A stretch of DNA of 64,000 nt from JAAYYF01 sp040255585 (GCA_040255585.1 JBDZVI010000001.1:62001-126000), one strand, 5' to 3'. Shown: positions 24,357 through 32,940, counted from the first letter of the stretch. Numbers and translations are program-made. Notes: a model not told the origin generated them from the letters alone.

Positions 24357-26530
24357 GCGCGCTCGTGGAAGCGCCCGCCCGCTTCCGCCAGTTCGACGAG
24401 CGTTCGCGGTGGAGCGAACCGGACGCCGTGCCTCTCGGCAAGCGCGCTCAAGCGCGCCACCACGCCAGCGGCGCCCTCTTGGTCGACCAGGAAGAACGGT
24501 CCGCCGCGGAACGGCGGGAAGCCAAGGCCGAACACGGCGCCGACATCGCCGTCGCGCGCCGAGCGCAGTACGCCCTCCTCCAGGCAGAGCACCGCCTCGC
24601 GCACGAACGTCAGGACCAGGCGTTGGGTCAGCTCCGCGCTCGTGCCGTCAGACCCGCTTCGCGTCGCGGCCTCCGCTCCCCGCCTATCACCCCCGCGGAA
24701 CCCCGCGATCCTGAGCGCCTCGGTGTCCAGCTCCTTCGTGCGCCGCCCGTCCTCGTAGCGGTAGAACCCCTTGCCCGCCTTGCGCCCCAGGTAACCGGCG
24801 GCGACGAGCTCCGCGCTGGCGCGGCTCCGCACGAGGCCGCGCGCGGTCATGAGCGGCTCCAGGACCTTCTCGATCTTGGCCCCAACGTCTATCCCGACGT
24901 CGTCGAGGAGAGCCAGCGGCCCGAGCGGGAAGCCGTAGCTCACCATCGCCGCCTCGAGGGCGCGCGGGTCCGCACCTTCCTCCAGCACACGCATGGCCTC
25001 GGCGACGTAGAACGACAGGACGCGCGTCGTGTAGAAGCCGGGGCCGTCGTTGACGACGATGGTCGTCTTGCCCTGGCGCGCGCCGACCTCGAAGGCCGTG
25101 GCGGTGGCCCAGTCGGCCGTGCGGTCGGTGACGACGATCTCGAGCAGCGGCATCTTCGGCACGGGCGAGAAGTAGTGCATGCCGATCACCGCCTCTGGCC
25201 GCAGCGCGCCCTCGGCGATCTCGGCGATGCGGATGGCGGACGTGTTGGAGGCGAACACGTGCCGCTCCCCGGCGGTCGCGCGCTCGACGTCGGCCAGCAC
25301 CGTCCGTTTCAAGGCCGGCTCCTCGAGCACGGCCTCGATGGTCAGTTGCGCCCCCGCGACCTTCGCGTAGTCGTCGACCGGCCTCACCCGCTCCACGAGC
25401 TGGTCGCGCTCGAACGCGGTCCGCCCCTTCCCGACGCGCGACGACAGGCCGCGATAGACGTTCACCTTCCCCTTGAGGGCGAGATCGAGGTCGCGGTCCT
25501 TCAGGAGCACCCGCATGCCCCCCGCGACAGATACCTCTGCGATGCCGGAGCCCATGAGGCCAGCGCCGAGCACGGCCACAGCCTCGACGGGGAGCGCCTC
25601 GCCCTTGAAGGGGTTCTTCTTGGCCGCCGTCTGGGCGAAGAACAGGTGGACGAGGGCGCGCGCCTCCGGCGTGAAGAGGAGCTCCGCGAAAGCCTTGGCG
25701 CTGGCTTCCAGCCCGGCCTCGCGGCCGCCACGCGCCCAGGCGTCGAGAACCTCGAGGATCCGCCTCGGTGCGGGGAAGTTGCCATGAGTGCGCTCCCGGA
25801 CGGACTTCGCCGCCCTGTCGAAGGCGATGGCGCGCGCCGGCGTCTCCTCCAGCAGCCGTTGCGCGAGCTTCGGCTTGCGCTTAGGCACCTGCAGGCCGCC
25901 GTCGGCCAGTAGCCTGGCCGCCTTCACGGCCGCCTCGAGCAAGCCTTCCGGATGCACCGTCGCGTGCGCGAGGCCGGCCCTGCGTGCCTGCCTGGCGTAC
26001 AGGTTGCGCCCGGTGAGGATGAGGTCGAGCGCCAGCGTGAGGCCGACGCGCTCCGGCAGGCGCACTGTGCCGCCCAGCCCCGGCAGGAGGCCGAGTTGCA
26101 CCTCCGGCAGGCCGAAGCGCGTCTTGGGGCTCGTGCTGGCGATGAGGTAGCGGCCGGCGAGCGCCAGCTCCGTGCCGCCGCCCAGGCACACGCCGTCGAC
26201 CGCGACGACGAGCGGCTTGCCGCAACCCTCGATGCGGCCGAGCAGGGCGTTGCCTTGGCCGATCGCCGCCTCGACCTCGGCCGGCGAGGTGTAGTCGAGG
26301 AAGGAGGAAACGTCGGCGCCGGCCAGGAACGAGCCCGGCCGCGAACTGCACAGCACGGCGCCGACCAAGCCCGAGTCCTCGACCAGCTCCTCGACCGCTT
26401 GCGAGAGCGCGCCCAGCAGCGCGGTGTCGAGCAGGTTGACGGGGCGCCACGGCTGGTCGATGACGAGCAGCGCGACGTCGCCGCGGCGCTCGACGCGCAG
26501 TCCCGAGGAGGCGGTGTCGGGCGGCTTCAC
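24353..26530 (-). CDS. fadJ: multifunctional enoyl-CoA hydratase/3-hydroxyacyl-CoA dehydrogenase
   Basis: 725-residue beta-oxidation enzyme. The N-terminal crotonase domain (about 1-190) has SSRPGSFLAGADVSSFLD (oxyanion loop) and DGVCLGGGTELALAGRYLIAS. The NAD-binding 3-hydroxyacyl-CoA dehydrogenase domain starts near residue 310 with EAVAVLGAGLMGSGIAEVSVAGG and has the catalytic block VIGMHYFSPVPKMPLLEIV and KTTIVVNDGPGFYTTRVL. The C-terminal repeat domain ends near ARLSALAERHGVRFAPP. Length fits FadJ/FadB alpha subunits. The start is GTG overlapping the stop of a 78-residue frame (GTGA). It works with the thiolase at 27897. Confidence 0.93.
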   Translation of the reverse strand: MKPPDTASSGLRVERRGDVALLVIDQPWRPVNLLDTALLGALSQAVEELVEDSGLVGAVLCSSRPGSFLAGADVSSFLDYTSPAEVEAAIGQGNALLGRIEGCGKPLVVAVDGVCLGGGTELALAGRYLIASTSPKTRFGLPEVQLGLLPGLGGTVRLPERVGLTLALDLILTGRNLYARQARRAGLAHATVHPEGLLEAAVKAARLLADGGLQVPKRKPKLAQRLLEETPARAIAFDRAAKSVRERTHGNFPAPRRILEVLDAWARGGREAGLEASAKAFAELLFTPEARALVHLFFAQTAAKKNPFKGEALPVEAVAVLGAGLMGSGIAEVSVAGGMRVLLKDRDLDLALKGKVNVYRGLSSRVGKGRTAFERDQLVERVRPVDDYAKVAGAQLTIEAVLEEPALKRTVLADVERATAGERHVFASNTSAIRIAEIAEGALRPEAVIGMHYFSPVPKMPLLEIVVTDRTADWATATAFEVGARQGKTTIVVNDGPGFYTTRVLSFYVAEAMRVLEEGADPRALEAAMVSYGFPLGPLALLDDVGIDVGAKIEKVLEPLMTARGLVRSRASAELVAAGYLGRKAGKGFYRYEDGRRTKELDTEALRIAGFRGGDRRGAEAATRSGSDGTSAELTQRLVLTFVREAVLCLEEGVLRSARDGDVGAVFGLGFPPFRGGPFFLVDQEGAAGVVARLSALAERHGVRFAPPRTLVELAEAGGRFHERA

Positions 26531-26763
26531 GCCACGCCTCCCGGCAGACGCCCGATCGACAGCGTGTGGCCGATGAGCAGGTAGCGGTCGGCGCCCTCGT
26601 CGGAGACATCGCCGCCGGATGCGTCGCCGCCGGCGAGGAGTCCTGGGCCGCTCCGGAGCGTCGCGTCCCAGACGTGATCGCCGATCACGACGAGAGACAG
26701 GCGAGCCTCGGAGCCGCCCGAGAGGCTCGCGGCGTGAGCTTTTTCCGCGCGCATACCGTCCAT
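26527..26763 (-). pseudogene. 78-residue frame resembling the N terminus of a PfkB kinase
   Basis: LSLVVIGDHVWDATLRSGPGLLAGGDASG aligns with LVVVGDYAWDVLIRTNSPLQTGGDVFG at the start of the PfkB-family kinase at 29302-30261 (about 13 identities in 27, by eye). A later GRLPGGVA recalls the PfkB glycine motif but is cut by a stop. Its stop overlaps the fadJ start (GTGA), and a TACGAT hexamer sits 9 nt before its ATG, so it could be translated as a leader peptide. It is best read as a truncated paralogue; a short functional protein cannot be excluded. Confidence 0.5.
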
Positions 26764-26777
26764 TACAGCAATATCGT

Positions 26778-27869
26778 ATGCCTCAAGTGAAAGCTCGCGT
26801 CGCGAAGTTATTCGAGAACCCGTTCTTGAGGCGGGTCAACTGGCATCTGAGACGGCTGTCCGATCAGATGGAGGCGGGCTTCTTCAGGTCCCTCCTGATC
26901 GGGCTCGTCGTCATCCTGCTGTTCATCTCGTTGATCGTGTGGGCGTTCGAGACGGATCACACGCTCGCCGTCTTCGGCGCGTCGTTCTACTGGGCGGCGA
27001 CCACCGTGCTCGGCCAGGGCGACGCCTCGTTCGCGTCCGGACCGGTCGGCTGGGTGATGGGGTGGCTGTTGGGGCTGTTCGGCGTCGCGATAGTCGCGAC
27101 CATCACCGGCGCGCTGGTCGGGTTCATGATCGATTTCCTCCTCAAGGAAGGGCAGGGCATGGGTGCATCCGGTTACAGGGGCCACATCGTCGTCTGCGGT
27201 TGGAACGCGACGGCTCGCAACCTCATCGAGGAGCTGAAGGAGGACGAGTACGGCGGCCGCGTCGTGCTCATCTACGACTCCGAGAAGAGCCCCGCCGGCG
27301 ACGGCGTCTACTTCGTGCGCGGCTCCGACACGTCGGAGGCCGACCTGAAACGCGCCGGCATCGAGCACGCTCGCTCGGCAATCGTGTGCCCATCCGACGG
27401 AACGGACGAGGCCGACATGCACTCGATCCTCGTCGTCCTCGCCATCGAGTCGATCGCCCCCGACGTGCGCACCGTCGTAGAGGTCAACAACCCCAAGCAC
27501 ACTCAGCACTTCCGCCGTGCCCACGTCGACGAGTTCCTGGTGACGTCGGTCCTGTCCTCGCACCTGCTGGCCAGGTCGGCGATGTACCCGGGGCTCTCCG
27601 AGCTCGTCACCGACATCGTCTCGGGCGGCGAGGGCTCGGAACTCTACCGGGTCGAACTGCCGGACGACTGCGTCGACAAGCCGATAGACGAGGTCTCGGC
27701 CTGGCTACGCAGGACCCACGCCGCCACCCTGCTCGCGGTGGCGCGCGAGGGCGTCACGCACACCAACCCGGCTGCCGACTTCAAGCTCGCCGCCGGCGAC
27801 GACCTGGTGGTGCTGGCGGAGTCGCTCGGCAGGCTCAGGCCGTACGAGCGCGCGGCGGCGCCGGCCTGA
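26778..27869 (+). CDS. potassium-channel-like protein with RCK (TrkA-N and TrkA-C) domains
   Basis: 363-residue protein: TM1 (FFRSLLIGLVVILLFISLIVWAF, about 36-58), pore region (FGASFYWAATTVLGQGDASF), TM2 (GWVMGWLLGLFGVAIVATITGALVGFMID), then a TrkA-N domain (HIVVCGWNATARNLIEELKED) and TrkA-C (from about residue 285). The two-TM plus RCK layout matches MthK-type channels. The usual filter TVGYGD is replaced by VLGQGD (residues 77-82): the paired Gly and Asp are kept, but Tyr is Gln and Thr-Val is Val-Leu. The start at 26778 is inferred from the conserved beginning; no Shine-Dalgarno sequence is seen. Selectivity may differ from K+. Confidence 0.85.
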   Translation: MPQVKARVAKLFENPFLRRVNWHLRRLSDQMEAGFFRSLLIGLVVILLFISLIVWAFETDHTLAVFGASFYWAATTVLGQGDASFASGPVGWVMGWLLGLFGVAIVATITGALVGFMIDFLLKEGQGMGASGYRGHIVVCGWNATARNLIEELKEDEYGGRVVLIYDSEKSPAGDGVYFVRGSDTSEADLKRAGIEHARSAIVCPSDGTDEADMHSILVVLAIESIAPDVRTVVEVNNPKHTQHFRRAHVDEFLVTSVLSSHLLARSAMYPGLSELVTDIVSGGEGSELYRVELPDDCVDKPIDEVSAWLRRTHAATLLAVAREGVTHTNPAADFKLAAGDDLVVLAESLGRLRPYERAAAPA

Positions 27870-27896
27870 CCACGCTGTCGCGAGCGCTGGCCACGC

Positions 27897-29213
27897 TCAC
27901 GGCCCCACCCGCTCGAGGAGCATCGCATGCCCCTGCCCGCCCGCGGCGCAGGCCGCCACGAGCGCGAACTGACCACCCCCGACGTTGAGGCGGTGCACCG
28001 CCGTGGCCACGAGGCGCGCGCCGGTGGCGCCGAACGGGTGGCCGAGGGAGACGGAACCGCCCCACGGGTTCACCTTGTCCATGCCTACCTCCGTCGCGAA
28101 GGCGACGCCCAGGCCGAGCTTCTCCCGGCCGAAGGCGTCGCTCTCGAGGGCGCGCAGGACCGCGAGCACCTGGCCCGAGAAGGCCTCGTGGAGTTCGACG
28201 ACGTCGATATCGCCCCACGCGAGCCCGTTGCGAGCGAGGAGGCGGGGGATGGCGTAGGCGGGACCGAGCAGGAGTTCGTCCTTGGGGTCCCGGGCCACGA
28301 ACAGGAAGTCGCGAACGCGCGCCAGGCCCGTTCGACCCTCCGCCGCCGCGCGCTCCTCGCTCATGACGAGCACGGCCGCGGCGCCGTCCGTCAGGGGGCT
28401 GGCGTTGCCGGCTGTAACGGTGCCGAACGGCTTGACGAAAGCGGGCGGCAGCTTCGCGAGCCGCTCGAGGCTCGTGTCGTCGCGTACGCCGTTGTCCGCC
28501 GCCACGACCTGCCCCTTCGGGGGCACGCTTACGGGCACGATCTCCTCGGCCAGGCGGTCGCGGTGCGCCGCCGCCCCTTGGTGCGAGCGCAGCGCGTAGG
28601 CGTCCTGCTCCTCGCGGGTGATACCGAACCTGGCAGCCAGGCGGTCCGCGCTCTCGCCCATGCTCTCGCCCGTCGAGAACTCGGCGATGGCCGGCGCCTG
28701 CGGCAACAGGTCCTTGAGCTTCAGGCCCTTGAAGAAGGCCGACCAGTCCTTGACGCCCTTGTACCGGCGGCTATCGAAGAAGCGCCGGCGCACCTCGCGC
28801 TTGAAGCCGACCGGCACGTCGCCGAGCATCTCCACCCCGCCGGCAAGGACGGCCTCGGCGTGGCCGGCCCATATCGCCAGGACCGCGTCCGAGATCGCGC
28901 GGTTGCTGGAGATACAGGCCAACGTCACCGTGTGCGCCGGAACGCCATCCGGCACGCCGGCCGCGAGAGCCGCATCGCGCGCCACGTTGCTCGTGGCTAC
29001 GTTCTGCACGACGGTGCCCATGACGACCTGGTCGACCTCGTCGCCAGACAGGTCGGCGCGCGCGAGCAACCCGGCGAGCGCCATGCGGGCAAGGTCGTAG
29101 GCGACTAGTTCGCGGTAGTCGCTGCCGGCGCGGCTGAAAGGCACGCGCGCGCCCGCGGCTATGACCGTTCCGCGCCCGGCCGGTGCCGGGCCTTTAGCGT
29201 TTCGTGACCTCAT
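27897..29213 (-). CDS. fadI: acetyl-CoA acyltransferase (3-ketoacyl-CoA thiolase)
   Basis: 438-residue thiolase of the FadI type, the last step of beta-oxidation. The nucleophile Cys lies in HTVTLACISSNRAISDAVLAIWAG, the conserved His in VDVVELHEAFSGQVLAVLRAL, and the second catalytic Cys in ALVAACAAGGQGHAML; NPWGGSVSLGHPFGATGARLV is the thiolase-2 signature. FadI proteins are about 435 residues, longer than FadA, which fits. A TAGACT hexamer sits 9 nt before the ATG and no Shine-Dalgarno sequence is seen. It pairs functionally with fadJ at 24353, although the channel gene on the opposite strand lies between them. Confidence 0.92.
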   Translation of the reverse strand: MRSRNAKGPAPAGRGTVIAAGARVPFSRAGSDYRELVAYDLARMALAGLLARADLSGDEVDQVVMGTVVQNVATSNVARDAALAAGVPDGVPAHTVTLACISSNRAISDAVLAIWAGHAEAVLAGGVEMLGDVPVGFKREVRRRFFDSRRYKGVKDWSAFFKGLKLKDLLPQAPAIAEFSTGESMGESADRLAARFGITREEQDAYALRSHQGAAAHRDRLAEEIVPVSVPPKGQVVAADNGVRDDTSLERLAKLPPAFVKPFGTVTAGNASPLTDGAAAVLVMSEERAAAEGRTGLARVRDFLFVARDPKDELLLGPAYAIPRLLARNGLAWGDIDVVELHEAFSGQVLAVLRALESDAFGREKLGLGVAFATEVGMDKVNPWGGSVSLGHPFGATGARLVATAVHRLNVGGGQFALVAACAAGGQGHAMLLERVGP

Positions 29214-29222
29214 AGTGCCTGG

Positions 29223-29228
29223 AGTCTA
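29223..29228 (-). promoter_or_regulatory. leaderless -10 (TAGACT) of fadI
   Basis: TANNNT hexamer 9 nt before the ATG at 29213 on the minus strand, placed just downstream of the stem-loop at 29248-29270. Confidence 0.5.
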
Positions 29229-29247
29229 ACGTCAGGGTGGGCCTCTG

Positions 29248-29270
29248 AAGCCCCGGTGCCACCGGGGCTT
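29248..29270 (-). terminator. strong stem-loop after the pfkB gene
   Basis: AAGCCCCGGT-GCC-ACCGGGGCTT: a perfect 10-bp stem with a 3-nt loop, between the stop of the PfkB gene and the fadI promoter. No long T-run follows, so it is either an imperfect intrinsic terminator or an mRNA 3'-end stabiliser. It could act in both directions. Confidence 0.6.
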
Positions 29271-29301
29271 GATACCCCATCCGCGCAGCCGCCGAGGCCG
29301 C

Positions 29302-30261
29302 CTACCCGGTGAACCCACCCAGCAGCTCCACGAGGGCGGCGTCGTGGCGCGGGCGCGCGCCGACGCGCTCCACGACCCAGGCGGAGACACGGTTCGCTAG
29401 CCGCGCCGCGTCCGCGGCCGAACCGCCGCGCCGCCAGGCGGCTAGGAACGCCCCGGCGAACGAGTCGCCTGCCCCCGTCGAGTCGACGAGCCTGGCCGGC
29501 GCGGCCCCGAAGTAGGCGCCTTCGCCGCGCTCGTGCACGTAGCAGCCGGAGGCGTCGAGCTTGAGGGCGACGAGCGCGCCGCCGTAGAGCTCGGCGAGCC
29601 GCGCCCCGATCGCCTCGGGCTCGCGCTCGCCGGAGAGGACCTGGCCCTCCTCCAGGTTCGGGAAGACAGCGTCGGCGCCGAGGTCGGTCGTGGCGGCCAG
29701 GAACGCCTCCACTCCCATCTGCGAGATCATCTGGAACGAGCCGGGGTCGAACGACACCCGCGCGCCGGCCTTGCGCGCGACCGCGGCCGCCCTGCGCGCC
29801 GCCGAACGTGGCGGGTCGCCGAAGAACGACCAGCCGTGCAAGTGCACGTAGGCGGCCGAGCGCAGCGTCGCCAACGGGAGTTCGGAGGGCAGGAGGTAGT
29901 GGTCGGCGCCCTTGCCGGAGACCATCGAGCGCTCGCCTTCCTGGTCGATCCAGACGGCCACCGAGCCGGTCAGGTGCGCTTCGCTCCGCACCCAGTCGGC
30001 GGCGAGCCCCTCGGCCGCCAGCTCGTCGACGGCGAGCTGGCCGAACGGGTCGTTGCCGATCTTGCCGACGAACCGCGTCTGGAGACCGCACCGCTGCGCC
30101 CACACGGCGGTGTTGGCCGCGCTGCCCCCTGGGGCGAGCTGCACCTCGCCGAACACGTCCCCGCCCGTCTGGAGCGGCGAGTTCGTACGGATGAGCACGT
30201 CCCAGGCGTAGTCCCCGACCACGACCAGGCCGGGCGCTTGCGCCACCGCCGCGCGCTCCAT
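29302..30261 (-). CDS. PfkB-family carbohydrate kinase
   Basis: 319-residue sugar or nucleoside kinase. The N-terminal part has LVVVGDYAWDVLIRTNSPLQTGGDVFG and the glycine motif APGGSAANTAVWAQRCGL; the C-terminal ATP/catalytic motif is LVDSTGAGDSFAGAFLAAWRRGG, with the catalytic Asp in GAGDSF. All expected parts are present. It begins 6 nt after the M24 peptidase gene, so it is co-transcribed with it and ends at the stem-loop at 29248. The substrate cannot be told from sequence; ribose, fructose and adenosine kinases share this pattern. It differs from the IolC kinase at the left edge. Confidence 0.87.
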   Translation of the reverse strand: MERAAVAQAPGLVVVGDYAWDVLIRTNSPLQTGGDVFGEVQLAPGGSAANTAVWAQRCGLQTRFVGKIGNDPFGQLAVDELAAEGLAADWVRSEAHLTGSVAVWIDQEGERSMVSGKGADHYLLPSELPLATLRSAAYVHLHGWSFFGDPPRSAARRAAAVARKAGARVSFDPGSFQMISQMGVEAFLAATTDLGADAVFPNLEEGQVLSGEREPEAIGARLAELYGGALVALKLDASGCYVHERGEGAYFGAAPARLVDSTGAGDSFAGAFLAAWRRGGSAADAARLANRVSAWVVERVGARPRHDAALVELLGGFTG

Positions 30262-30267
30262 GCTCGC

Positions 30268-31446
30268 CTAGAGGCGCTCGAGCCCGTCCTGCAGCTCGGT
30301 CGTGACGCGCGGGCCCTCGGGGGTCAGGTACACGTTGATCTCGCTGCGCACCCCGAAGTGCTGGAAGTAGGCGCCGGGCTCGACGGTCACGCCGATGCCG
30401 GGCCGCAACGCCCGCGCGTCGGAGGTCTCGAAGTCGTCGAGGTGTACTGCGACCCCGTGAGGTCCGTCCTTGCCGAGGCTGTGCCCGGTGCGATGGGTGA
30501 ACGCCTCGCCGTAGCCGGCCGCCACCAGGACGGCGCGCGACGCCCGATCCGCCTCGCCGCCACTCGGCCAACGGCCAGCCGCGTACGCGGAGCGCATCGC
30601 GGTAACGGCCGCGTCGCGCGCGCCCTTGACCGCCTCCCAGACGCTCAGGAGCTCGGCCGTAGGCTCGCCGTTGACGCCCATCCACGTCACGTCGGCGTAA
30701 GGCGCGCTCTTGTCGTTCACCTTCGCCCACAGATCGATGAGCACGACGTCGCCCGCGGCGAGCGTCGCGTCCCTCACGCCCTCGATGGGGTGGTAGTGAG
30801 GGTCGCCGGCGTGCGCGCCGAAGCTCACGTTCGGAGTGGTCGCGGACACGAGGCCGAGGTCGGCGAAGCGCCGCATGATGACGCCCTGCACGGCGCACTC
30901 CGTGATCGTCTCGCCGCGGGCGAGCCCTTCCGCCATGTAGGCGAAGGCGGTGTCCTTCGCGGCGCAGACCCCGGCCGCGGCCGTCAGGTGCTGCTCCAGC
31001 TGCGTCGGCGTCCAGATCTCGAGGATCTGGGCGACGTCGCCGGAGGACACGACCTCGACGCCGAACGACCTGATCCACTCGACGGTGCCGGCGTCAACGC
31101 GCCCGACGTACGGGTTGTCGCCGGCAGGGCTGTACTCCATGGCGACGCGGGCGTGGCCCTTCAACAGCGCCGCGAGCACGCCCTGCAAGCTCTCGCGGCT
31201 CGAATAGCTGACGACGTTCACCCCGGGCGCCGGGCGCAGCGACTTGACCTCGATGGCATGCACGGCCAGCGTCGGGGTTCCCACCCGCGGGACGAGCAGG
31301 AAGACGCGGCGGCTCGCCGTGTTCCCCTCCAGGAGTGGGCCGAGCACGGGAGCGGCCACCGGGTTGGAGCGGCGGAAGTCGTACACGAGCCAAGCGTCGA
31401 TGCCTTGCCTGGCCAGTTCGTCCTGCACGGCGGGTAACCAGTTCAT
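30268..31446 (-). CDS. M24-family Xaa-Pro peptidase-like protein
   Basis: 392-residue protein with a creatinase/prolidase N-terminal domain (QGIDAWLVYDFRRSNPVAAPVLGP) and a pita-bread C-terminal domain. Likely metal ligands are Asp in VVLIDLWAKVNDKSAPYADVTWMG, His in EAFTHRTGHSLGKDGPHG and Glu in GIGVTVEPGAYF. The final half-motif (EINVYLTPEGPRVTTE) gives the last Glu. Members cut Xaa-Pro dipeptides or act on creatine-like compounds; the exact substrate is unknown. The start at 31446 is supported by a TATGAT hexamer 6 nt upstream; a frame running upstream to 32064 is a shadow of yojF. The PfkB gene follows 6 nt later. Confidence 0.87.
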   Translation of the reverse strand: MNWLPAVQDELARQGIDAWLVYDFRRSNPVAAPVLGPLLEGNTASRRVFLLVPRVGTPTLAVHAIEVKSLRPAPGVNVVSYSSRESLQGVLAALLKGHARVAMEYSPAGDNPYVGRVDAGTVEWIRSFGVEVVSSGDVAQILEIWTPTQLEQHLTAAAGVCAAKDTAFAYMAEGLARGETITECAVQGVIMRRFADLGLVSATTPNVSFGAHAGDPHYHPIEGVRDATLAAGDVVLIDLWAKVNDKSAPYADVTWMGVNGEPTAELLSVWEAVKGARDAAVTAMRSAYAAGRWPSGGEADRASRAVLVAAGYGEAFTHRTGHSLGKDGPHGVAVHLDDFETSDARALRPGIGVTVEPGAYFQHFGVRSEINVYLTPEGPRVTTELQDGLERL

Positions 31447-31452
31447 GCGCGA

Positions 31453-31458
31453 ATCATA
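31453..31458 (-). promoter_or_regulatory. leaderless -10 (TATGAT) of the M24 peptidase gene
   Basis: Near-consensus -10 hexamer 6 nt before the ATG at 31446. It is one of the clearest leaderless promoters in the window. Confidence 0.6.
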
Positions 31459-31689
31459 GCCAGCGCCCGGTGCTCTCCGGGGTCGACGGCCAGCCTGTCG
31501 GACCACGGTACGGTGCGGGACCGGAGAGGCGGGGGCGGTGTTCGGAAGGTAGATGAAGCGAGCGTAAGAGCGCCGTAACGTGAGCGGCGGTAGAATCCGC
31601 CCTATCGCCTCGGGATGGCGTTCCCGCGGGCACGAAGCGCCACGAGCTTTTGGGGCGGCGGCTGGCGCCAAGGTATCTCGGAGGTTCAG

Positions 31690-32058
31690 GTGAGGCCCAT
31701 CGACCGCAACTCCATCCAAGCCGAGCTGGACAACAGGCTCGGGCAAGAGCTGTACTTGCACCTCGAGACGACCACGGGCTCGTACACGAAGCTCGGGCCG
31801 GAGAAGAAGAACCCAGTGATCGCGTTCGTGCGCAACGCGCGCATCTCTTACGCGCGCGGCACCGTGACGGGCAGCGGCCCCTACCGCGTCGGCCTGAAGC
31901 TCGACGAAGGATGGGTGTACGCGGACGGTCTGACCGACTACGACGTCAACGAGCGCGGCGAGCTCCTCCTCGCCGGCCTCGACTGCGAGGGGCAGCTCAC
32001 GATGGCGTTGCAACTCTCCGCCACGCCCTTCAGAGAAGGACAGACCGATGCTGAGTGA
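31690..32058 (+). CDS. yojF: YojF-family protein (DUF1806)
   Basis: 122-residue cytoplasmic protein. It matches the Bacillus YojF family closely in pattern: LYLHLETTTGSYTKLG, VIAFVRNARISYARGTVTGSGPYRVGLKLDEGWVYADGLTDYDV and LTMALQLSATPF. YojF is encoded next to the bacillithiol deacetylase BshB2 in Bacillus and the same order is kept here, with an 11-nt overlap (32048-32058). Its own role is not established. GTG at 31690 is chosen because GGAGG lies 5 nt upstream and the protein then has the family length; the frame open from 31615 adds residues with no family match. Confidence 0.88.
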   Translation: MRPIDRNSIQAELDNRLGQELYLHLETTTGSYTKLGPEKKNPVIAFVRNARISYARGTVTGSGPYRVGLKLDEGWVYADGLTDYDVNERGELLLAGLDCEGQLTMALQLSATPFREGQTDAE

Positions 32059-32821
32059 AGCCAAAGGTCAAGCGGCCGACACGGCCCCCAGCCGCACCGT
32101 GCCGTTCCACACCGTCGGCGAGAGCGCCGTGCTCGCCGTGTTCCCGCACCCTGACGACGAGTCGTTCGCGGCGGGCGGCACGCTGGCGCTCTGCAACGAG
32201 GCCGGCGTGCGGACCATGTACCTGTGCGGCACGTACGGCGACATGGGCCGCCGCATGGGCCGGCCGGCCTTCACGAACCGCGAGGCGCTGCGCGACGTGC
32301 GCACCGTGGAGCTGCGCGACGCCTGCGCCGTCCTTGGCTGCGAGCTCGCCTTCATGGGCTTGCGCGACAAGTGCATCGAGTTCGAGGACCCCGCCGATGT
32401 CGCCGCCCAGGTGCGGCGCGTCATCGAGGAGTTCGCGCCGACTACGGTGATCACGTACTACCCAGGGCACGGCGTCCACTCGGATCATGACGCGCTCGGC
32501 CAAGCGACCGTCCTGGCCGTACGAGGCATGCCGGTCGCGGCGCGGCCGCGCATCCTGGCGGTCGCCGTCGGCGACCCGGCCGAGTTGCGGGAGCAGCTGG
32601 GCGAGCCCCACGTGCGGGCCGACATCCGCGGCGTGAAGGACCGCAAGCTCGACGCGCTGCGCGCCCACCGGTCGCAGACTGAGACGATGTTCGCCCACAT
32701 GGACGACGGCGCGAAGGAGGACGGGCAGACGAGCACCTTCTCGGAGCGCCTGACCGTTCGCGAGGAGTTCTACGTGCTCGACGCAGACGCGCCCACCCTC
32801 GTGGAGCGGGCGCGCGGCTGA
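32048..32821 (+). CDS. bshB2: bacillithiol biosynthesis deacetylase BshB2
   Basis: 257-residue PIG-L/LmbE zinc deacetylase. The zinc motif is VLAVFPHPDDESFAAGGTLALC (HPDDE) and the second His lies in GHGVHSDHDALGQATVLAV. CGTYGDMGRRMGRPAFTNREALRDVR is typical of BshB2. The enzyme removes acetyl from GlcNAc-malate to give GlcN-malate, the middle step of bacillithiol synthesis. The first 25 residues are an extension rich in Ala and Ser. It overlaps yojF by 11 nt. Bacillithiol is the low-molecular-weight thiol of Firmicutes and Deinococcota, which supports the taxonomic inference. No bshA or bshC is in the window. Confidence 0.9.
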   Translation: MLSEAKGQAADTAPSRTVPFHTVGESAVLAVFPHPDDESFAAGGTLALCNEAGVRTMYLCGTYGDMGRRMGRPAFTNREALRDVRTVELRDACAVLGCELAFMGLRDKCIEFEDPADVAAQVRRVIEEFAPTTVITYYPGHGVHSDHDALGQATVLAVRGMPVAARPRILAVAVGDPAELREQLGEPHVRADIRGVKDRKLDALRAHRSQTETMFAHMDDGAKEDGQTSTFSERLTVREEFYVLDADAPTLVERARG

Positions 32822-32847
32822 GCGGCGGGTCCTAAGCGCCCCGTTGC

Positions 32848-32940
32848 CTAAGGCGCCGTCGACCTCCGGCGCCAACCGGCCACGCTGAGCAGCGCCATGG
32901 CTCCGCCACCGATGAGGGTGCCTTTGCCTCTCCTGGTCAT
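32848..32940 (-). CDS. possible 30-residue one-helix membrane peptide
   Basis: A short frame reading MTRRGKGTLIGGGAMALLSVAGWRRRSTAP begins 10 nt after the stop of the membrane-protein gene at 32951. GGCGAGGG lies about 15 nt upstream. It has one hydrophobic segment flanked by arginines on both sides, the form of a small membrane peptide. It is below the length at which coding can be judged by eye, and nothing else supports it. The remaining gap to bshB2 (32822-32847) shows nothing. Confidence 0.3.
   Translation of the reverse strand: MTRRGKGTLIGGGAMALLSVAGWRRRSTAP

Noticed and set aside
29210..31078. A 622-residue Arg-rich minus-strand frame
   Set aside because: It is a shadow of the PfkB and M24 genes in another frame, with no domain match and extreme Arg content.
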